Assembly (NCBI RefSeq): GCF_001906925.1
Contig: NZ_MRWQ01000004.1
Span: 186,001 to 250,000 of the forward strand
Length of the DNA: 64,000 bases
Direction: 5' to 3'
DNA from: Domibacillus mangrovi
Lineage (GTDB): Bacteria; Bacillota; Bacilli; Bacillales; Domibacillaceae
Shown in pieces: positions 11,866 through 21,755 of the stretch; within the stretch, counting starts at the first letter, position 1; every line of letters begins with the position of its first letter. The notes beneath the pieces are model-generated. The model worked only from the letters and a program-made list of their open reading frames with translations. It was not told where the DNA came from and did not search any database. The translations under genes were made by a program, and so were the position numbers.

Positions 11866-12711
11866 GTGACGAAAAAAATGTATGAAGCCCTTAACTGGGC
11901 TTCTTCGTATTTAATACATCATGAACGGGATGCTAACGCAGGCGAATACATTATGAAATATATATTACAAGTTGAACGCTCGCAAATGCTAGCCTGTCTT
12001 CATGATGTCTTAAGCGTTGAACAGACGAAAGAATTTGAACGTCTTGTCCATCTTCATGCAGAAGGTGTACCGGTTCAGCATATGACCGGCACGGAAGAGT
12101 TTTATGGACGAATCTTTTCAGTGAACAGCGACGTGCTCATTCCTCGGCCAGAAACGGAAGAACTTGTTTATTATGCGCTTGAAAAAATAAATGACATGAA
12201 GTCGCCTGTTATCGCTGATATTGGCACGGGGAGTGGTGCCATTGCTATTACAATGAAATGCGAGCGCCCTGAAGCGGATGTGTATGCGATTGATTTATCG
12301 AAAGCAGCGCTAAAAATAGCAGAAAAAAATGCGCATAAGCTAGACATAACTATCCAATTTTTACAAGGTGATTTATTGGAGCCTCTCATTCAACGTAATA
12401 TAAAAGTAGATCTATTATTATCAAATCCACCATATATTCCTAATCATGAGCGGGAGACGCTATCTACAGTCGTGGTAGATCATGAGCCGCATATGGCGCT
12501 TTTCGGAGGAGAAGATGGACTTGACTTATATAGAAAAATCACGCAGCAGCTGCCTTTTGTTTTAAAAGAAGGGGGGATTGCTGGCGTGGAAACTGGGGCG
12601 GGACAGACAGAAGCCGTTGCTGCTATATTCCAAAAGGCATTCCCGGATAGAGACGTCAAAATTATGTATGATATTAATGGAAAAGATAGAATGGTATTTT
12701 TGCACGTATAA
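11866..12711 (+). CDS. prmC: Release factor glutamine methyltransferase PrmC
   Basis: Methylates the glutamine of the GGQ motif in release factors. The SAM-binding ADIGTGSGAIAITM and the catalytic NPPY (LLSNPPYIPNHE) are present, along with the N-terminal helical substrate-binding domain. 281 residues. The GTG start is read from a ribosome-binding site (TTGGAGGA) inside the end of prfA, indicating translational coupling. Confidence 0.96.
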   Translation: MTKKMYEALNWASSYLIHHERDANAGEYIMKYILQVERSQMLACLHDVLSVEQTKEFERLVHLHAEGVPVQHMTGTEEFYGRIFSVNSDVLIPRPETEELVYYALEKINDMKSPVIADIGTGSGAIAITMKCERPEADVYAIDLSKAALKIAEKNAHKLDITIQFLQGDLLEPLIQRNIKVDLLLSNPPYIPNHERETLSTVVVDHEPHMALFGGEDGLDLYRKITQQLPFVLKEGGIAGVETGAGQTEAVAAIFQKAFPDRDVKIMYDINGKDRMVFLHV

Positions 12712-12755
12712 GAAATTCAAGTCCCGGTGATACTGATTACCGGGAGGGATTATTA

Positions 12756-13298
12756 ATGAAAACACTAACAATGATTCTATATTTATATGGGCTTTCGGCA
12801 GCGGCTTCTTTTATGATGTATTTTGCACCAGCTGATCAAATGGCTGGAGGTATTCCAGATGAATCAATCCGTATTCGTGTCATTGCAGATAACAATAGCG
12901 AGGCTGAACAAGAACGGAAAGAAATCGTTCATCAAGCAATCGCAAAAGAAATAAATAATTGGGCACGTACAGCTGTTTCGGCGGAAGAATCGCGGATCAT
13001 GGTTGGAAAGAATCTTGATGAAATTGAAAAAATTGCCAATGCAGCCGCGGGAGCAAAACAAACCGTTCATGTTACATTTGGTCAAGAGGATTTTCCAGTG
13101 AAACAATACGGCCGTTTCTATTATCCGCCAGGTACATATGAATCTCTCGTTGTCACCATTGGTGATGGAAAAGGAGCTAATTGGTGGTGCGTATTGTATC
13201 CAGCACTTTGTTTTCCGGAAGAACAAGAAGAAAAGACAGAATTAAAATGGGCGTTTGTCGATTTATGGGGACAACTGATGATGGGGATAACGGATTAA
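12756..13298 (+). CDS. spoIIR: Stage II sporulation protein R
   Basis: Secreted forespore signal that triggers SpoIIGA to process pro-sigma-E in the mother cell. An N-terminal hydrophobic signal segment (TMILYLYGLSAAASFMMYF) is followed by the family core IPDESIRIRVIADNNS and YYPPGTYESLVVTIGDGKGANWWCVLYPALCF. At 180 residues it is shorter than the B. subtilis protein (about 224), with the C-terminal tail missing, but all conserved blocks are present. Same locus as in B. subtilis, after prmC. Confidence 0.93.
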   Translation: MKTLTMILYLYGLSAAASFMMYFAPADQMAGGIPDESIRIRVIADNNSEAEQERKEIVHQAIAKEINNWARTAVSAEESRIMVGKNLDEIEKIANAAAGAKQTVHVTFGQEDFPVKQYGRFYYPPGTYESLVVTIGDGKGANWWCVLYPALCFPEEQEEKTELKWAFVDLWGQLMMGITD

Positions 13299-13318
13299 AT
13301 AACTGCATTTTTCTGATA

Positions 13319-13807
13319 ATATCCACATTCATCCACAGAGTTGTTCACAAAATGATGAAGGTTATCCACATGTTATTGATAACGTAGTTTGGAATAAAAG
13401 TCGAAAGCTGATTTATCCCGCATTAACGGGCAGTAAGACCCCCGCTTCAAGACATCGAAAAGAAAAGAAGGATAAGCGGGGGATCAACTGCCCGTAAAAG
13501 CCTGATTGGTTCGGGCCGGCCGAAGCCGGTCACTCAGGTATTGCCGCAGGACGCGGCGCTCTTTACCTGAGTACCTGTTTATTCAGTGGGGGATGAGCGG
13601 AACGCAGACTAAGATCGTCACGTCCTGTGACAACGTCTGCATGATTCACATCCTGTGAACCTAACCCCCACTGAATGAAGTTTCACTTTATATATAGAAA
13701 TCATTGAGTACGTAAGATTTTTTAAATATACAAGCAAAGGTGAAGAGAATGGAGACAAAACACTGGATTGTGGATAATTTTAGTATAACTCATCAACATT
13801 ATCCACA
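13319..13807 (+). promoter_or_regulatory. DnaA-box cluster at spoIIR-ywlC
   Basis: Three perfect TTATCCACA boxes (13362-13370 plus, 13769-13777 minus, 13799-13807 plus) and near matches at 13319-13327, 13329-13337 (one mismatch each) and 13341-13349 (two mismatches). B. subtilis has DnaA-box clusters outside oriC, one of them, as I recall, near ywlC. A structured repeat (13412-13691) splits this cluster. Confidence 0.75.
13412..13691 (+). repeat. Structured interspersed repeat, copy B (long form)
   Basis: The longest copy. Outer stem ACGGGCAGT / ACTGCCCGT encloses CCCCCGCTT / AAGCGGGGG; a middle domain pairs CCGGC / GCCGG and ACTCAGGTA / TACCTGAGT around TTGCCGC / GCGGCG; the terminal stem TTCAGTGGGGG / CCCCCACTGAA holds two extra small hairpins (GTCAC-GTGAC and TTCAC-GTGAA). 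TTTAT lies at both ends. Confidence 0.9.
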
Positions 13808-14801
13808 AATAGAAGAAGCAGCCCAGCTAATTCGAAAAGGTGAAGTGGTCGCTTTCCCAACTGAAACGGTTTATGGTCTCGGTGGACAAGTGAAACTGGA
13901 TCAAGCTGTGCAAAAGATTTTCACTGCGAAAGGCCGCCCGTCAGATAATCCGCTTATTGTCCATATTGCTGACCGTAAAGATGTGAATCGTCTGGCGGAG
14001 TCAGTACCGGACTATGCAGAAGCGTTAATGGCTTCTTTTTGGCCAGGTCCACTGACGATCATCGTGCCGAAACAAGAAGGCGTACTTTCAGAGCTCGTAA
14101 CGGCGGGTCTTCATACGGTCGCGATTCGCATGCCCGATCATCCGGTTGCACTCGCGCTTATTAAGGAAGCGGGTATACCAGTTGCAGCACCGAGTGCAAA
14201 CCGATCGGGAAAACCGAGTCCGACGACGGCGGCGCACGTGCTGGACGATCTCTCCGGCCGGATTGCCGGTGTGTTGGACGGCGGGGATACAGGTGTCGGG
14301 TTGGAATCAACGGTTGTTGACTGCACTGGCCCGTATCCGGTCATTTTACGCCCCGGTGGAGTGACGCTGACAGACATTGAAGCAGCCGTTGGAAAAGTGG
14401 AGATTGGCGGCAGCACCTTTCAAAATGCAAAGGCCGTACCGAAGTCACCAGGAATGAAATATACACATTATGCTCCTGAGGCCCCACTATATTTAATAGA
14501 AGGAACACATTCATTTATCCAAGAGAAAATTGATGAATTACGGGCGGAAGGGAAAAAGGTTGGTATGATGGCGACGGAAGAAAGTGAACATTTCTATGTG
14601 GCCGATCGCATTATCTCATGTGGATGCAGATATGAGATTGAATCGGTTGCAAAGCATCTATATGGTGCGCTGCGCTCGTTTAATTCGTCTTCGCTGGATG
14701 TTATTTTGGCTGAAACGTTTCCATTAGAAGGTGTTGGCGCGGCAATTATGAACAGATTGGAAAAAGCAGCCGGTCATCGGTGGATAAAGGAAGTCGATTG
14801 A
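13749..14801 (+). CDS. ywlC: Threonylcarbamoyl-AMP synthase, Sua5 type
   Basis: Makes threonylcarbamoyl-AMP from threonine, bicarbonate and ATP for the universal t6A37 tRNA modification. Residues 20-205 are the YrdC/Sua5 catalytic domain (VVAFPTETVYGLGG, KGRPSDNPLIVHI, PSANRSGKPSPT, GLESTVVDC); after the linker SPGMKYTHYAPEAPL comes the C-terminal Sua5 domain that separates Sua5 from the shorter TsaC. ATG 13749 is chosen because AAAGGTGA sits correctly before it; GTG 13740 is in frame. Two DnaA boxes fall within its first 60 bases. Confidence 0.93.
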   Translation: METKHWIVDNFSITHQHYPQIEEAAQLIRKGEVVAFPTETVYGLGGQVKLDQAVQKIFTAKGRPSDNPLIVHIADRKDVNRLAESVPDYAEALMASFWPGPLTIIVPKQEGVLSELVTAGLHTVAIRMPDHPVALALIKEAGIPVAAPSANRSGKPSPTTAAHVLDDLSGRIAGVLDGGDTGVGLESTVVDCTGPYPVILRPGGVTLTDIEAAVGKVEIGGSTFQNAKAVPKSPGMKYTHYAPEAPLYLIEGTHSFIQEKIDELRAEGKKVGMMATEESEHFYVADRIISCGCRYEIESVAKHLYGALRSFNSSSLDVILAETFPLEGVGAAIMNRLEKAAGHRWIKEVD

Positions 14802-14825
14802 TCACCCAGATCAGTCGGCTTTTTT
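14793..14825 (+). terminator. ywlC terminator
   Basis: GTCGATTGATC / GATCAGTCGGC hairpin overlapping the stop codon, followed by seven T. Confidence 0.85.
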
Positions 14826-14860
14826 ATGGATAAAAAGGGACAGGCCGAATATAAATAAGC

Positions 14861-15388
14861 ATGGACATCATTATTCTTTCACTGGCGTTGTCGGCAGATG
14901 CGTTCGGGGCAGCACTAGCGGTTGGAATGAGAAGAATGGGTTTATGGAATATGGCTGTCATGAGCACAATGGTCGGCTTGATGCACGTCATCATGCCGTT
15001 CATCAGTATAACGGCAGGGAACGAATTGCACGGTGTGTTTGGCGGAGCTCTTATTTCGACAGGCGGTGTTATTTTACTGCTAACAGGGCTGCAAATGGTG
15101 TTGTCGATATGGAAAAATGAATCCAATGTGAAGAAGCCTGCGGGAGTCGGAATGTTTTTTTTTGCATTCGGTGTGAGTATGGACAGCTTTTCCGCAGGAC
15201 TGTCACTCGGTGTTATTGGCATGAATCATGTGAAAGCAGTCACTTGTTTCGGATTGTCTTCCGCTTTTTTCACAATGACTGGTTTGTTGTTAAGTCGCCG
15301 AATCGGTGCAGCCGCCGGCAAAGCAGGTGAAGCGGCGGGAGGGCTTGTTTTAATGTTCCTTGGTATGAAATGGCTTCTTTCATTGTGA
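14861..15388 (+). CDS. mntP: Manganese efflux pump MntP
   Basis: Membrane exporter of Mn2+. Six hydrophobic segments in 175 residues and the duplicated acidic motifs ALSADAFGAAL and SMDSFSAGLSLG, which place the metal-binding Asp residues, are diagnostic. This is the B. subtilis ywlD position. The ribosome-binding site is unusually far away: AAGGGA is about 20 bases upstream and an in-frame stop rules out an earlier start. In other bacteria mntP is often behind a Mn riboswitch; the 59 bases between ywlC and this gene leave no room for one. Confidence 0.92.
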   Translation: MDIIILSLALSADAFGAALAVGMRRMGLWNMAVMSTMVGLMHVIMPFISITAGNELHGVFGGALISTGGVILLLTGLQMVLSIWKNESNVKKPAGVGMFFFAFGVSMDSFSAGLSLGVIGMNHVKAVTCFGLSSAFFTMTGLLLSRRIGAAAGKAGEAAGGLVLMFLGMKWLLSL

Positions 15389-15475
15389 ACAGTCCTTTTC
15401 TTATTGAAAAGGACTATTTTCCTGTTTGTAGAAGCGTTATAATGAAAGAAAACGTACAGATAAAGGTGGATGTTC

Positions 15476-15898
15476 ATGAATATTTTGTTTGTTTGCACGG
15501 GCAACACGTGCCGCAGTCCAATGGCGGCGGCAATCTTGCGGGAGAAAAGACCGGATTGGATCGTACAGTCAGCTGGGTTATTTGCCACTCCAGGCATACC
15601 TGTATCATTAGGAACAAAAACAATTTTGTCGGAAAAAGGAATTAGAGTGCAACATGTTTCCATGCAATTGACAGAAGAGATGGCGGAGCAGGCAGATGTA
15701 ATTTTGACGATGACGTATTCACACAAACAGACGATTGACATTCACTTTCCTCATTTAAAAGGAAAAACACATACGTTAAAAGGAGATGAAGGGGATGTGA
15801 TCGATCCGTTTGGCGGCCCGATTGACACATACCGTCAGACGTACGATGAACTGCTCTTTTATATTGAGAAATGGTTGGAAGAAGGGGATAAAGCATGA
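15476..15898 (+). CDS. ywlE: Protein-arginine phosphatase, LMW-PTP family
   Basis: Low-molecular-weight phosphatase that removes arginine phosphate marks laid down by McsB. The P-loop CTGNTCRS holds the nucleophile; the Thr inside this loop is the residue that selects phosphoarginine in B. subtilis YwlE. The general acid Asp is in [13 protein letters not shown] 15476 is preferred over 15470 because of spacing to AAAGGTGGA. Its end overlaps the following chemoreceptor gene by four bases. Confidence 0.92.
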   Translation: MNILFVCTGNTCRSPMAAAILREKRPDWIVQSAGLFATPGIPVSLGTKTILSEKGIRVQHVSMQLTEEMAEQADVILTMTYSHKQTIDIHFPHLKGKTHTLKGDEGDVIDPFGGPIDTYRQTYDELLFYIEKWLEEGDKA

Positions 15899-17184
15899 GG
15901 GAGAAAACATCCTATTCATTTGGTATCCGGAAAAAAGTGATCGTGCTCGTTACATCTCTGGCTATTATTACCTATACGATTAGTGCGTTGTTTATTTATT
16001 ATTTGTACCCTTTGTATTTTTCATATATAAATGAAACATTTTTTACATTTTTAACACTAGCACAGGGCATTTTATGGTCGGGGATACTTGCCTATTTTGC
16101 AGCATCTTATTTTGTGAACCCCATTGTCCGGCTTGAAAAAGCATCGCGTGCGGCAGCAGCGGGCCATATTGCCAAAGAAGTCGAGCTGCCGGAAGGGGAC
16201 GATGAAATTCGGGCGCTCGCACTTGCATTTAATGAGATGTTAATGAATTTACGAACGATGGTAAGTAGTATTGAGGGTAATTTTTCTGCGACAAATGAAA
16301 GTGTTAGCCATATTGCAAGCATTAGTGGACAGGCGGTTGAGAAAGCTTTGGAAATGGCGCACACAGCAGCTGATATTTCTACAGGCGCTGAAAGTTCTGC
16401 GTTTGCGATTCAGGCGACAGCTGAAGCAATGGAAGAAGTATTAAGTATCGCAGGTCATGTACAACAAAAAGCAAATGAGTCCGCCCATCAGGCAGAAGGA
16501 ATGGTGCAGGATCTCGATGTCAGTAGCCGAACATTTCAGTTGCTTATTGATGGTATGGACTCATTAGCCGCAGATAATACAGACTCGCTTGAAGCCGTCC
16601 GTTCATTAGAAGAAAATGCACGCAAAGTCGGCAAAGTCATTGGCCTTGTCGGTGATATTGCTGCACAGACGAATTTGCTCGCGTTAAACGCATCGATTGA
16701 AGCAGCTCGAGCTGGTGAACACGGGAAAGGATTCGCAGTCGTTGCAGAAGAAGTAAGAAAGCTTGCTGATGAAAGCGCGACAGCCGTCCAAAGCATCTCT
16801 GATCTTGTGAAGAAAATTCAGGAAGAAGTCGATCGTGTCGTTCAAAAAATTACTGCACAGGCGGAAGCAGCAGGTGAAGGAGTAAAGAAAGGGGCATCTG
16901 CACAAGAAGCAGTAGGACAAATAAGCAGTAAGATTACCAGTATGGCAGGAGCCGTTGAAGAAATCGCCAACCTTGTTGATCAACAAATGGTGAAAATCGA
17001 GCAAACATCCAGACAGTCACAGGAAGTAGCAGCGATTGCAGAAGAAACATCCGCGGGCGCGAATGAAGTAACCAATGCTGCAGCAGATCAGTCTGGTGTC
17101 ATCGGTGAAATCGGTGATGTAAGCCAGCATCTGCAAGAACAGGCAATGGAGCTGAAGTCTGTCATTACGCGCTTTAAATTGTAA
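15895..17184 (+). CDS. Methyl-accepting chemotaxis protein with minimal sensor region
   Basis: Chemoreceptor-like transducer. Two membrane helices (about residues 14-37 and 47-70) are separated by only some ten residues, so there is no periplasmic ligand-binding domain; a HAMP segment follows, then a helical signalling domain with the hairpin tip [25 protein letters not shown]. It may sense through the membrane, HAMP or partners. It is translationally coupled to ywlE (four-base overlap). In B. subtilis this slot, between ywlE and ywlG, holds rpiB, which is absent here. Specific ligand unknown. Confidence 0.88.
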   Translation: MREKTSYSFGIRKKVIVLVTSLAIITYTISALFIYYLYPLYFSYINETFFTFLTLAQGILWSGILAYFAASYFVNPIVRLEKASRAAAAGHIAKEVELPEGDDEIRALALAFNEMLMNLRTMVSSIEGNFSATNESVSHIASISGQAVEKALEMAHTAADISTGAESSAFAIQATAEAMEEVLSIAGHVQQKANESAHQAEGMVQDLDVSSRTFQLLIDGMDSLAADNTDSLEAVRSLEENARKVGKVIGLVGDIAAQTNLLALNASIEAARAGEHGKGFAVVAEEVRKLADESATAVQSISDLVKKIQEEVDRVVQKITAQAEAAGEGVKKGASAQEAVGQISSKITSMAGAVEEIANLVDQQMVKIEQTSRQSQEVAAIAEETSAGANEVTNAAADQSGVIGEIGDVSQHLQEQAMELKSVITRFKL

Positions 17185-17208
17185 CTTTCAAAAGGAATAT
17201 GAGAAAAT

Positions 17209-17228
17209 ATAAAGTGAAACTTCATTCA
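17209..17228 (-). repeat. Relic of the structured repeat, 3' end only
   Basis: The reverse complement reads TGAATGAAGTTTCACTTTAT, identical to the 3' ends of repeat copies A and B. The rest of the element is not recognisable. Confidence 0.6.
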
Positions 17229-17291
17229 ATAAGGGTTTTCCTACCTAGTAACGCCGGGAACAAATAGGAAAGTGTGAAAGGAGCTCTACAA

Positions 17292-17870
17292 ATGAAAGCA
17301 GCTACTCAGTGGAAAGAGGAACTTCAAGCCCTTTTGACCGAACTGCAAGAACAGGCGCAATTTAAAGCGGATCAATTGTTTCTGATCGGCTGTTCAACAT
17401 CAGAAGTGGCAGGTGGCCGGATTGGGACGGCTGGCACAGATGAAGCAGCAGCTATTTTATATGAAGTGTTTGAAACCTTTGCAAAGCAAACGGGTGTTCA
17501 TCTGTCGTTTCAATGCTGCGAGCATTTGAACAGAGCGGTTGTTATCGAGCGTACAGTGGCAGAAAAGTTCGGTTATGATGAAGTTGCTGCGATTCCGGTG
17601 CGGACAGCAGGTGGAGCGATGGCGGCGTATGCGTTTAATCAAAAAGATCATGTGCTCGTTGAGTTTGTGAAGGCAGATGGCGGGATTGATATAGGCGATA
17701 CGTTCATAGGCATGCATTTGAAGCATGTGGCAGTGCCGGTACGCACGTTAAGAAACAGCATCGGTGAGGCGCATGTGACGATGGCCAAAACGCGGCCAAA
17801 GCTGATTGGCGGATCTCGGGCTATTTATGAAAAAACGAATATAAGCGATTCAACAACTGATGAATGTTAA
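17292..17870 (+). CDS. ywlG: TIGR01440/DUF436 family protein YwlG
   Basis: Conserved Firmicutes protein of about 180-190 residues with no established activity. The recognisable core is [35 protein letters not shown] and [26 protein letters not shown] 17292 follows AAAGGAGC and gives 192 residues. It lies just upstream of glyA as in B. subtilis, but a terminator separates them here. Confidence 0.9.
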   Translation: MKAATQWKEELQALLTELQEQAQFKADQLFLIGCSTSEVAGGRIGTAGTDEAAAILYEVFETFAKQTGVHLSFQCCEHLNRAVVIERTVAEKFGYDEVAAIPVRTAGGAMAAYAFNQKDHVLVEFVKADGGIDIGDTFIGMHLKHVAVPVRTLRNSIGEAHVTMAKTRPKLIGGSRAIYEKTNISDSTTDEC

Positions 17871-17876
17871 GGTTTT

Positions 17877-17909
17877 GCTGTCTTTTTTATTAAAGACAGC
17901 TATTTATTT
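17877..17909 (+). terminator. ywlG terminator
   Basis: GCTGTCTTT / AAAGACAGC perfect hairpin followed by TATTTATTT. Confidence 0.7.
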
Positions 17910-18038
17910 ACCCAAAAACCGTAAAAAAGCATAAAATACAGTTGAAAGATCCAGAAAACATGTTAGAATGAAAGAGAATTTTTTAAGAGATATCCGTAAA
18001 TACTATTTTGAATTAATAGATTGGAAAGGGGAACGATG

Positions 18039-19280
18039 ATGAGTAAAATTCAAACGCAAGATCCGGCTGTATTTGCAGCAATTGAGGATGAACTGAAACG
18101 TCAGCAAACGAAAATTGAATTAATTGCTTCTGAAAACTTCGTATCTGAAGCAGTAATGGAAGCGCAAGGATCAGTATTGACAAACAAATATGCAGAAGGC
18201 TACCCTGGCAAACGCTACTACGGCGGTTGCGAGCATGTTGATGTTGTGGAAGACTTGGCGCGTGAGCGTGCGAAAGAAATTTTTGGTGCAGAATATGTAA
18301 ATGTTCAGCCTCATTCAGGTGCACAAGCGAACATGGCGGTTTATTTCACGATTTTGGAAACAGGCGATACGGTTCTTGGTATGAATTTATCTCACGGCGG
18401 ACATTTGACTCACGGAAGCCCAGTTAACTTCAGTGGTGTACAATATAACTTTGTTGAGTACGGTGTAACGAAAGATACACAAGTAATCGATTATGAAGAT
18501 GTTCGTCAAAAAGCGCTTGCGAATAAACCGAAATTGATCGTAGCTGGTGCAAGCGCGTATCCGCGTGCGATTGATTTCGCTAAATTCCGTGAAATCGCTG
18601 ATGAAGTAGGGGCGTATTTAATGGTGGATATGGCACATATCGCTGGTCTTGTTGCAGCGGGTCTTCACCAAAGTCCAGTTCCTTACGCTCATTTTGTTAC
18701 AACAACAACGCATAAAACATTGCGTGGACCACGCGGTGGGATGATTTTATCCAGTGAAGAGTTCGGCAAAAAGCTCGATAAATCGATTTTCCCTGGTATT
18801 CAAGGCGGACCACTTATGCACGTTATCGCAGCCAAAGCAGTTGCATTCGGCGAAGTACTTGAAGACAGTTTCAAAACGTATGCACAAAACGTGATCGACA
18901 ACGCGAGCCGTTTAGCGTCAGGTTTATCTAAAGAAGGAATTGATATCGTTTCAGGCGGCACAGACAATCATCTATTATTGATCGATCTTCGCTCACTTAG
19001 CCTGACAGGTAAAGTAGCGGAAGCGGTTCTCGATGAAGTCGGTATTACGGTAAATAAAAACACGATTCCTTACGATCCAGAAAGTCCATTTGTCACAAGT
19101 GGTGTCCGTATCGGTACAGCAGCAGTGACGTCGCGTGGCTTTGATCTTGACGCGATGGACGAAGTCGCTTCAATCATTGCTAAAACATTGAAAAACCATG
19201 AAGATGAAGCAGTATTAAAAGAGTCAGCTGAGCGTGTAGCAGCATTGACTTCGAGATATGCGCTCTATCAACAAGTATAA
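18039..19280 (+). CDS. glyA: Serine hydroxymethyltransferase
   Basis: PLP enzyme interconverting serine and glycine with transfer of a one-carbon unit to tetrahydrofolate. The signature block [25 protein letters not shown], the Lys that binds PLP in [14 protein letters not shown] and [12 protein letters not shown] are intact. 413 residues. Two ATGs are adjacent; 18039 has better spacing to AAAGGGGA. A hairpin about 10 bases after the stop (AACCGC / GCGGTT followed by TATTTAT) probably ends the transcript. Confidence 0.97.
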   Translation: MSKIQTQDPAVFAAIEDELKRQQTKIELIASENFVSEAVMEAQGSVLTNKYAEGYPGKRYYGGCEHVDVVEDLARERAKEIFGAEYVNVQPHSGAQANMAVYFTILETGDTVLGMNLSHGGHLTHGSPVNFSGVQYNFVEYGVTKDTQVIDYEDVRQKALANKPKLIVAGASAYPRAIDFAKFREIADEVGAYLMVDMAHIAGLVAAGLHQSPVPYAHFVTTTTHKTLRGPRGGMILSSEEFGKKLDKSIFPGIQGGPLMHVIAAKAVAFGEVLEDSFKTYAQNVIDNASRLASGLSKEGIDIVSGGTDNHLLLIDLRSLSLTGKVAEAVLDEVGITVNKNTIPYDPESPFVTSGVRIGTAAVTSRGFDLDAMDEVASIIAKTLKNHEDEAVLKESAERVAALTSRYALYQQV

Positions 19281-19478
19281 TAAATAGAACGAACCGCTGG
19301 CAGGCTGCTGGCGGTTTATTTATATTTATTCGCAGTCTGACAGATGGTTGTTCACTTTCATCAGCACGATTCATAAAGAGGCTGATTTTTTCAGGGTCCT
19401 TTCATTTGGTTGCCCGATAAACTCTTTTCAAGTAAAATGAGGAAGGCATTTGATGAATGTACAATAAGGAGTGAGCAT

Positions 19479-20108
19479 GTGGGAAAAGTATATGTATTTG
19501 ATCATCCACTAATACAGCATAAACTGACGATGATTCGTGATAAGGAAACAGGTACGAAAGATTTTCGAGAATTGACAGATGAAGTGGCGACATTGATGGC
19601 GTTTGAAATTACACGTGATCTTCCGCTTGAAGAAGTAACGGTTCAAACGCCCGTATGCGAAGCGAAAGCAAAAGTTCTTTCAGGGAAAAAATTAGGCATA
19701 ATCCCTATTTTACGTGCAGGTATTGGCATGGTAGACGGCGTATTGAAATTGATCCCGGCAGCCAAAGTCGGCCACATCGGGTTATATCGCGACCCGGAAA
19801 CATTGCAGCCGGTGGAATATTACGTTAAATTCCCGTCAGATATTGAAGAACGTGATTTCATCGTTGTTGATCCAATGCTTGCGACAGGCGGATCAGCGGT
19901 AGAAGCGATTAACTCGCTGAAAAAACGCGGCGCAACAAGCATTCGATTTATGTGTTTAATTGCTGCACCAGAAGGGGTTGAAGCAGTGAAAGAAGCACAT
20001 CCGGATGTAGATATTTACATTGCAGCACTTGATGAAAAATTAAATGAAGAAGGCTACATCGTGCCGGGGCTTGGCGATGCAGGCGACCGTTTATTCGGAA
20101 CAAAATAA
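19479..20108 (+). CDS. upp: Uracil phosphoribosyltransferase
   Basis: Salvages uracil to UMP using PRPP. The N-terminus [15 protein letters not shown] matches the family; the PRPP-binding loop is [16 protein letters not shown], and the C-terminus [14 protein letters not shown] is the conserved flap and tail. GTG 19479 follows AAGGAGTGAG and gives 209 residues, identical in length to B. subtilis Upp; a longer frame upstream to 19410 is not conserved. Confidence 0.97.
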   Translation: MGKVYVFDHPLIQHKLTMIRDKETGTKDFRELTDEVATLMAFEITRDLPLEEVTVQTPVCEAKAKVLSGKKLGIIPILRAGIGMVDGVLKLIPAAKVGHIGLYRDPETLQPVEYYVKFPSDIEERDFIVVDPMLATGGSAVEAINSLKKRGATSIRFMCLIAAPEGVEAVKEAHPDVDIYIAALDEKLNEEGYIVPGLGDAGDRLFGTK

Positions 20109-20128
20109 AAGAAGCAGGTGGGAAAACA

Positions 20129-21277
20129 ATGGATCGTCCGATTAAAGTTATGACGATTTTTGGCACGCGGCCGGAAGCGATTAAAATGGCACCCCTCGTT
20201 CTGGAACTGAAAAACCGTCCAGATGAATTTGAAGCCATCGTAACGGTTACAGCACAGCACCGTCAAATGCTTGATCAGGTGCTCGACATTTTTGAAATTA
20301 TACCAGATTATGACTTGAACATTATGAAAGACCGTCAAACACTCATCGACGTAACGACACGAGGTCTCGAAGGGCTAGACAAGGTGATGAAAGAAGTTAA
20401 ACCGGATATCGTCCTCGTTCACGGTGATACAACGACGACATTTGTCGCTGGTCTTGCAGCATTTTATAATCAGATCGCTGTTGGGCACGTGGAGGCGGGA
20501 CTTCGTACGTGGAATAAATATTCACCGTTCCCGGAAGAAATGAACCGTCAGCTTACAGGTGTAATGGCCGATCTTCATTTTTCACCGACAGCGCAGTCTG
20601 AACAAAACTTACTGAACGAAAATAAAGAAAGAAAAGCAATTTTTGTGACCGGCAATACGGCGATTGATGCGTTGAAAACAACGGTTAAAGAAGCATATAC
20701 ACACGAAGTACTTGAGAAAATTGGTACGGATCGTCTCGTTCTAATGACAGCTCATCGCCGTGAAAATCTTGGTGAACCGATGAAAAACATGTTCCGTGCG
20801 ATTAAACGTCTTGTGAACGATCAAGATGATATTCAAGTTGTTTATCCGGTTCATTTAAATCCGGCCGTACGAGAAACGGCCGATTCGATTTTAGGGAATG
20901 ATCCGCGTATTCATTTAATTGAACCGCTTGATGTGATTGATTTCCATAACTTTGCTGAACGGGCTCATATTATATTGACTGATTCAGGCGGCGTACAGGA
21001 AGAGGCACCGTCACTTGGCGTTCCAGTTCTCGTTTTGCGTGATACGACAGAGCGTCCGGAAGGTATTGATGCCGGTACATTGAAATTGGCAGGTACAGAT
21101 GAAGAGACCATATACTCGCTTGCATCAGAATTGTTAACAGACGGAGCGGCCTATGAAAAAATGTCGAAAGCGTCTAATCCATATGGTGACGGTGAAGCGT
21201 CGCGTCGAATTTGTGATGCGATCCGCTACTATTTTAAAGCATCACCAAATGAACCAGAGCGTTTTGAAGTGAAATAA
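20129..21277 (+). CDS. mnaA: UDP-N-acetylglucosamine 2-epimerase (non-hydrolysing)
   Basis: Converts UDP-GlcNAc to UDP-ManNAc, the precursor for teichoic acid linkage units and other surface polymers. Motifs FGTRPEAIKMAPLV, HGDTTTTFVAGLAAF, VGHVEAGLRT, LMTAHRRENLGEP and TDSGGVQEEAPSLG are conserved. 382 residues. The start is 20 bases after upp, with AGCAGGTGGG upstream, so both are probably one transcript. A weak hairpin (AGGCCGTCC / GGATGGCCT, 21285-21314) follows it. Confidence 0.94.
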   Translation: MDRPIKVMTIFGTRPEAIKMAPLVLELKNRPDEFEAIVTVTAQHRQMLDQVLDIFEIIPDYDLNIMKDRQTLIDVTTRGLEGLDKVMKEVKPDIVLVHGDTTTTFVAGLAAFYNQIAVGHVEAGLRTWNKYSPFPEEMNRQLTGVMADLHFSPTAQSEQNLLNENKERKAIFVTGNTAIDALKTTVKEAYTHEVLEKIGTDRLVLMTAHRRENLGEPMKNMFRAIKRLVNDQDDIQVVYPVHLNPAVRETADSILGNDPRIHLIEPLDVIDFHNFAERAHIILTDSGGVQEEAPSLGVPVLVLRDTTERPEGIDAGTLKLAGTDEETIYSLASELLTDGAAYEKMSKASNPYGDGEASRRICDAIRYYFKASPNEPERFEVK

Positions 21278-21399
21278 AATAAACAAGGCCGTCCGTAAAC
21301 AAAAGGATGGCCTGTTCGAATATTGAAATAACGGATTGGAAAGTTTGAGCATTTTGTGAATAATCCTTGTTGTGCGCTGAGGTTTTCTCAATGAACACA

Positions 21400-21428
21400 T
21401 TGACATTGAAAAAGCCCTATTGTATGCT
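21400..21428 (+). promoter_or_regulatory. Promoter of the atp operon
   Basis: A consensus TTGACA -35, 17-bp spacer and TATGCT -10, about 97 bases before atpZ. It is the only good promoter seen between mnaA and the ATP synthase genes. Confidence 0.65.
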
Positions 21429-21524
21429 AACAAAGGGTACGGAGAATGGACTTTATACATAGTGTAAACGTTTTTCATCACTGCTTTTTAACAGGTATAC
21501 AAACATACTAAGAAGAGGTGTGTA

Positions 21525-21749
21525 ATGAACCGGGATCAAGAAAATCGACCTTTTAGGGCTATGGCGCTTTATAGCACAGTTTTAGCCCAGCTTACAGGCT
21601 CTATGATCGCCGGTGTTTTTACAGGCATTGCACTTGACAAATATTTGAATACAGTGCCTCTTTTTTTAATTATCGGACTGCTGGGGGGACTCTCGGCAGG
21701 AATTTACGCTATGCTGCGTACAATTCAACAATTCAATTCAGGAGACTAG
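21525..21749 (+). CDS. atpZ: AtpZ/AtpI family protein
   Basis: Small two-helix membrane protein (74 residues) at the head of the ATP synthase operon. Helices FTGIALDKYL and PLFLIIGLLGGLSAGIYAMLRTI resemble the AtpZ/AtpI family; in Bacillus it has been linked to Mg2+/Ca2+ supply or assembly of the synthase. It precedes atpI by six bases. ATG 21525 follows AGAAGAGGTG. Confidence 0.85.
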   Translation: MNRDQENRPFRAMALYSTVLAQLTGSMIAGVFTGIALDKYLNTVPLFLIIGLLGGLSAGIYAMLRTIQQFNSGD

Positions 21750-21755
21750 CACTTT

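Noticed and set aside
14826-14860. Manganese riboswitch before mntP
   Set aside because: Only 59 bases separate ywlC and mntP, half of it terminator; too short for a yybP-ykoY element.
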